Assembly (NCBI GenBank): GCA_019113665.1
Contig: DXGW01000069.1
Coordinates: forward strand, 1 to 8,249
Origin: Candidatus Alistipes excrementipullorum
GTDB lineage: Bacteria; Bacteroidota; Bacteroidia; Bacteroidales; Rikenellaceae
DNA: 8,249 nt
Direction: 5' to 3'
The first letter of the stretch is position 1. Each line of letters opens with the position of its first letter. Both the position numbers and the translations under genes were made by a program. Under the pieces are notes generated by a model. It saw only the letters and a program-made list of their open reading frames with translations. It made no database searches and was not told the origin of the DNA. Below, in pieces: positions 5,881-8,249 of this stretch.

Positions 5881-6249
5881 TCAGAACGGAAGGTCGTCGA
5901 CTTCGGTGGTTCCCGAAGCATAGCCTGGCTCCTCCATAATGGGCGGCATCTCGGGCATCGGGGCTGTCTGTGCCGGTGCTTCGGCTGCCTTGGGCTGTAT
6001 GCGCCATGCCTTTACGTCGGTGTACCAGCGGCCGTTGTATTCGCGTGACTCGACGTTGACCGATACGGTGCAGGTCATGCCCTCGCGAAGTTGCGACACC
6101 TCGCTGTCTTTGTTGAAGAATGTTACGCATATCTTGCGTGAAAACTCCTGCGGCAGTTCGAATACCACGTCCTGACGCTTCCAGTCACCGCGGGCCGATG
6201 TTCCGCTCGTCGGCGGCAGTATCTTGTAAACTACTCCTTCGAATTCCAT
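5881..6249 (-). CDS. DUF3127 protein, OB-fold, with SSB-like C-terminal tip
   Basis: This 122-residue protein matches the Bacteroidota DUF3127 family by recognition of its opening (EFEGVVYKILPPTSG, then WKRQDVVFELPQEFSRKI). The beta-rich first 85 residues, ending in YNGRWYTDVKAWRIQP, look like a single OB-fold domain. Residues 86-113 form a Pro/Ala/Met/Glu-rich flexible linker. The last residues are EVDDLPF. This three-part layout (OB fold, disordered linker, acidic tip ending in Pro-Phe) is that of bacterial single-stranded DNA-binding protein, whose tip (usually DDIPF) recruits repair and replication proteins. A nucleic-acid role is therefore inferred, not shown. The ATG at 6249 has a plausible upstream AGGGA, unusual among these genes. 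It has its own promoter element and terminator, so it looks monocistronic. Confidence 0.8.
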   Translation of the reverse strand: MEFEGVVYKILPPTSGTSARGDWKRQDVVFELPQEFSRKICVTFFNKDSEVSQLREGMTCTVSVNVESREYNGRWYTDVKAWRIQPKAAEAPAQTAPMPEMPPIMEEPGYASGTTEVDDLPF

Positions 6250-6272
6250 AATCCCTGTTTTTTATATCTTTA

Positions 6273-6280
6273 CAAAAGTA
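6273..6280 (-). promoter_or_regulatory. Probable -7 promoter element of the DUF3127 gene
   Basis: On the minus strand TACTTTTG (6280 to 6273) matches TAnnTTTG and lies 23 nt before the start codon. I see no TTTG at the usual -33 position; the DNA there is GC-rich. Only the downstream box supports the call. Confidence 0.5.
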
Positions 6281-6345
6281 GTAAAAAAAATGGCTATTGC
6301 GGCGGTTGGCGATGCAATTTTTCACGTGTGGCCGCCGCCGGGCTC

Positions 6346-6381
6346 GTAAACAAAGGCCGCCATGCTGCATGCATGGCGGCC
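6346..6381 (-). terminator. Probable intrinsic terminator of the TonB-dependent receptor gene
   Basis: An 11-bp perfect GC-rich stem, GGCCGCCATGC (6355-6365) with GCATGGCGGCC (6371-6381), has a 5-nt loop. It is followed on the minus strand by TTTGTTTAC (6354 to 6346). It lies 19 nt after the receptor stop. The T run is interrupted by one G, so it may be leakier than the other terminators here. Confidence 0.8.
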
Positions 6382-6400
6382 CGCAGTGTGTATTGCGTTG

Positions 6401-8248
6401 CTACATGGCGAGTTTCAAACCGACGAAATAGGTGCGCGGCAGAGCCGGACCGTATACGTATGCCGAGTCCTTGGCGGCACCGTAGTCCAGGTCGCGCTGG
6501 TAGGAGTCGAGTATGTTCTTGACTCCGGCATTGACCTCAAGGCTTATGGTGTCGGTGATGTGGACCGTATATGCGAACTTGACGCCTATGTCGTAGAACG
6601 ACGGGGTGAGTGTCTGGGTGTCGTACGGCAAAATTCCCTTGTTGTGCTGGACGAGCATCGGGCCGGTGAAGGTTCCGAAGAGCGAAGCCTTGAAGTTCTC
6701 CACTATGTCGAACGTCGAGGTGATGTAGCCGTAATGGTCCGGCGAACGGAACATGCGTTTCTGCGGCGCGACATCTTCGGACCATTGCTCCGGCTCGTTG
6801 TAACGGCTGCGCTGGAACGTGTAGCCGGCCTGTATCTCGAAGATGCGCGGTATGCCGATCTTTATCTCGGCAGTTATTCCGCCTACTGTCGCGCCCGAGG
6901 CGTTGCGGCGCTCCTTGATGACCACGCCGTCGGATTCGCCGACCTTTTCGAGCGTGAAGACGTCGTTGAGGATCGTATAGAAACCCTCTACCAGCAGGTT
7001 GGCCTGTACCCGTCCGAAGTTGTGGTACATGTCGGCCGAGGCACTCAGGCTGTGCGAATATTCTGGCCGCAGGTCGTCGGCCAGCCGTATGAGCGAAACC
7101 GTATGGTTGAGGGCGTCGATGTGCAGGTCCTCGTTGTATGCCTGGGGTGCGCGGTAGCCGCTCGAATAGCTCAGGCGGAGTCCGACCTCCTCGATGGGAC
7201 TGTAGCGTATGTTGGCACGCGGCGAAACTATTATGCGGTCGATCATGTTGTGCTTGTCGATGCGGGCGCCGATGAGTATGTTCAGCTTGTCGCTTTTCCA
7301 TTCGTTCTGCGCAAAGATACCCGCCGTGTGGGTTGTCTGGCGCAGCCGTCGTTCGGTGGCGATGTAGTAGTCGTTCAGATAGTTGTAGCTGTATTCCCCG
7401 CCGACGGTCAGCTCGGCCGGCATGAAGAAGAGCTTGTGGAACTCATACGTATATTGCGCGCCGGCTACAGCCGTCAGGTCCGAAGTCTTGCCGTAGGCGT
7501 CGGGGTTCATGTCGGTCCCGAAGTAGCTGTTGCGGTCGATGCCCTGCACCGACGAGTAGACGCTTGCGCGGTGCCGCATGTCGGCCGAGAAGTAGTCGAA
7601 ACGCAAGCCTCCGCCATTGATCTTGTGGTCGAGCTGCTCGCATATGAGGGCCATGTGCGGAGCCTCGGACATGTTGTCGCCGCCGCGCCGGAATTCGTGC
7701 GTGTGGTGATACTCGGCCGTTATGCGCGAATAGGGCGATGTCTTGTAGTAGGCGCGGAATCCGGCCGTCTCGGAGTTTAGCTTGGGTATGTCGCTGAAAC
7801 CGTCATCGTTGCGGTCGTAGGCTTGGCGTTCCTTGATTTGCCCGAACAGATACACGCCGGCCTTGCCGTCGCTGCTGACGAACGAGCCGTTGAGCGCCGT
7901 GTTGAAGTCGGGTGTGCCGTCCTCGATTATGTTGGTGGTGTTGGAAATCGACAGCGAGTTGCGGAACGGGTCTTTGGTTATGATGTTGACGACACCGCCT
8001 ATGGCGTTCGATCCGAACAGCGCCGACCCTCCTCCGCGGATCACCTCGACGCGCTCGACCATGGCCACGGGCAACTGGTCGAGTCCGTACACTGCAGCCA
8101 GAGACGAGAATATCGGGCGGCTGTCAAGCAGTATCTGCGAGTATTGGCCTTCGAGGCCGTTGATGCGCAGCTGCATCGTTCCGCAGTTGCCGCAGTTGTT
8201 TTCGACGCGGAGCCCCGACTGGAAATTCATCGATTCGGACAGTGTCGA
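6401..8248 (-). CDS. TonB-dependent outer-membrane receptor, 5' end outside window
   Basis: The last 616 codons of a TonB-dependent receptor are visible; signal peptide, TonB box and the start of the plug lie beyond the right edge. These receptors take up scarce ligands (metal chelates, heme, cobalamin, glycans) through a 22-strand outer-membrane barrel, powered by TonB-ExbBD. The plug is clear: LSESMNFQSGLRVENNC, then QILLDSRPIF, VERVEVIRGGGSALFGSNAI and GGVVNIITKDP. The remainder is barrel, with alternating aromatic strands, the conserved GYRAPQAYNEDLHI region and a final strand ending PRTYFVGLKLAM. The plug carries CGNC (codons 8194-8183). An ATG at 8230 is internal, not the start. It lacks the SusC-type size and no SusD follows, so a metal, heme or cofactor substrate is more likely than a glycan, but the ligand cannot be told. 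A GC-rich hairpin follows the stop. Confidence 0.92.
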   Translation of the reverse strand, partial: STLSESMNFQSGLRVENNCGNCGTMQLRINGLEGQYSQILLDSRPIFSSLAAVYGLDQLPVAMVERVEVIRGGGSALFGSNAIGGVVNIITKDPFRNSLSISNTTNIIEDGTPDFNTALNGSFVSSDGKAGVYLFGQIKERQAYDRNDDGFSDIPKLNSETAGFRAYYKTSPYSRITAEYHHTHEFRRGGDNMSEAPHMALICEQLDHKINGGGLRFDYFSADMRHRASVYSSVQGIDRNSYFGTDMNPDAYGKTSDLTAVAGAQYTYEFHKLFFMPAELTVGGEYSYNYLNDYYIATERRLRQTTHTAGIFAQNEWKSDKLNILIGARIDKHNMIDRIIVSPRANIRYSPIEEVGLRLSYSSGYRAPQAYNEDLHIDALNHTVSLIRLADDLRPEYSHSLSASADMYHNFGRVQANLLVEGFYTILNDVFTLEKVGESDGVVIKERRNASGATVGGITAEIKIGIPRIFEIQAGYTFQRSRYNEPEQWSEDVAPQKRMFRSPDHYGYITSTFDIVENFKASLFGTFTGPMLVQHNKGILPYDTQTLTPSFYDIGVKFAYTVHITDTISLEVNAGVKNILDSYQRDLDYGAAKDSAYVYGPALPRTYFVGLKLAM

Positions 8249-8249
8249 C

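Noticed and set aside
6301..6345. GC-rich stretch with GCGGCGG and CCGCCGC blocks as a regulatory hairpin
   Set aside because: The blocks are short and out of register, no stem with a T run follows, and it merely lies between a promoter element and a better terminator.
6362..7780. A 472-codon plus-strand open frame opposite the TonB-dependent receptor
   Set aside because: Its composition (Val, Arg, Gly, Tyr, Asp) is a mirror of the receptor's codons. It has no domain, starts inside the receptor's terminator hairpin and has no promoter of the local type.

Overview
The window looks like ordinary chromosomal DNA from a member of the Bacteroidota, most likely Bacteroidales. Three signs support this. 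At least three promoters have the phylum's form (TTTG, about 19-21 nt, then TAnnTTTG). Most starts lack a Shine-Dalgarno sequence. The gene content is typical: DUF4254 plus a family 9 glycosyltransferase, DUF1573, DUF3127, a lipocalin-like lipoprotein and a TonB-dependent receptor. The DNA is moderately GC-rich, which would suit Alistipes/Rikenellaceae-like or other higher-GC Bacteroidales, but the genus is a guess. I see no insertion sequence, phage gene, CRISPR array or integration scar.

Left part, plus strand (1-1310): the 3' end of a DUF4254 gene overlaps by 20 nt a family 9 (heptosyltransferase-like) glycosyltransferase, probably for lipopolysaccharide or another surface glycan. A symmetrical hairpin closes it and faces the next unit.

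Centre, minus strand (5349 down to 1279): a probable four-gene operon, read right to left. It holds a secreted DUF1573 protein, nfnA, nfnB and a lipocalin-like lipoprotein. The last three genes are packed tightly (4-nt gap, then an ATGA overlap). NfnAB is the soluble flavin-based electron-bifurcating enzyme linking NADH, ferredoxin and NADPH, suggesting an anaerobic, ferredoxin-using metabolism. The two envelope genes flanking it are the less expected part.

Middle, plus strand (5352-5779): two separately promoted tRNA genes, tRNA-Asn(GUU) and tRNA-Val(UAC), the second followed by a strong intrinsic terminator. The tRNA-Asn promoter is back to back with the operon promoter, and both -33 boxes lie in one 13-nt palindrome.

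Right part, minus strand (8249 down to 5827): a TonB-dependent outer-membrane receptor whose 5' end lies outside the window, with its own hairpin. Next comes a small DUF3127 protein that ends in an SSB-like acidic tip and has its own promoter element and strong terminator. No stretch over 300 bases lacks a gene; the longest gaps (about 100-180 nt) hold the promoters, terminators and tRNA leaders.

I found no clearly new system. The best leads are the DUF1573-nfnAB-lipoprotein operon, the SSB-like tip on the DUF3127 protein, the CxxC motif in the receptor plug, and the palindromic divergent promoter with a nearly leaderless transcript.
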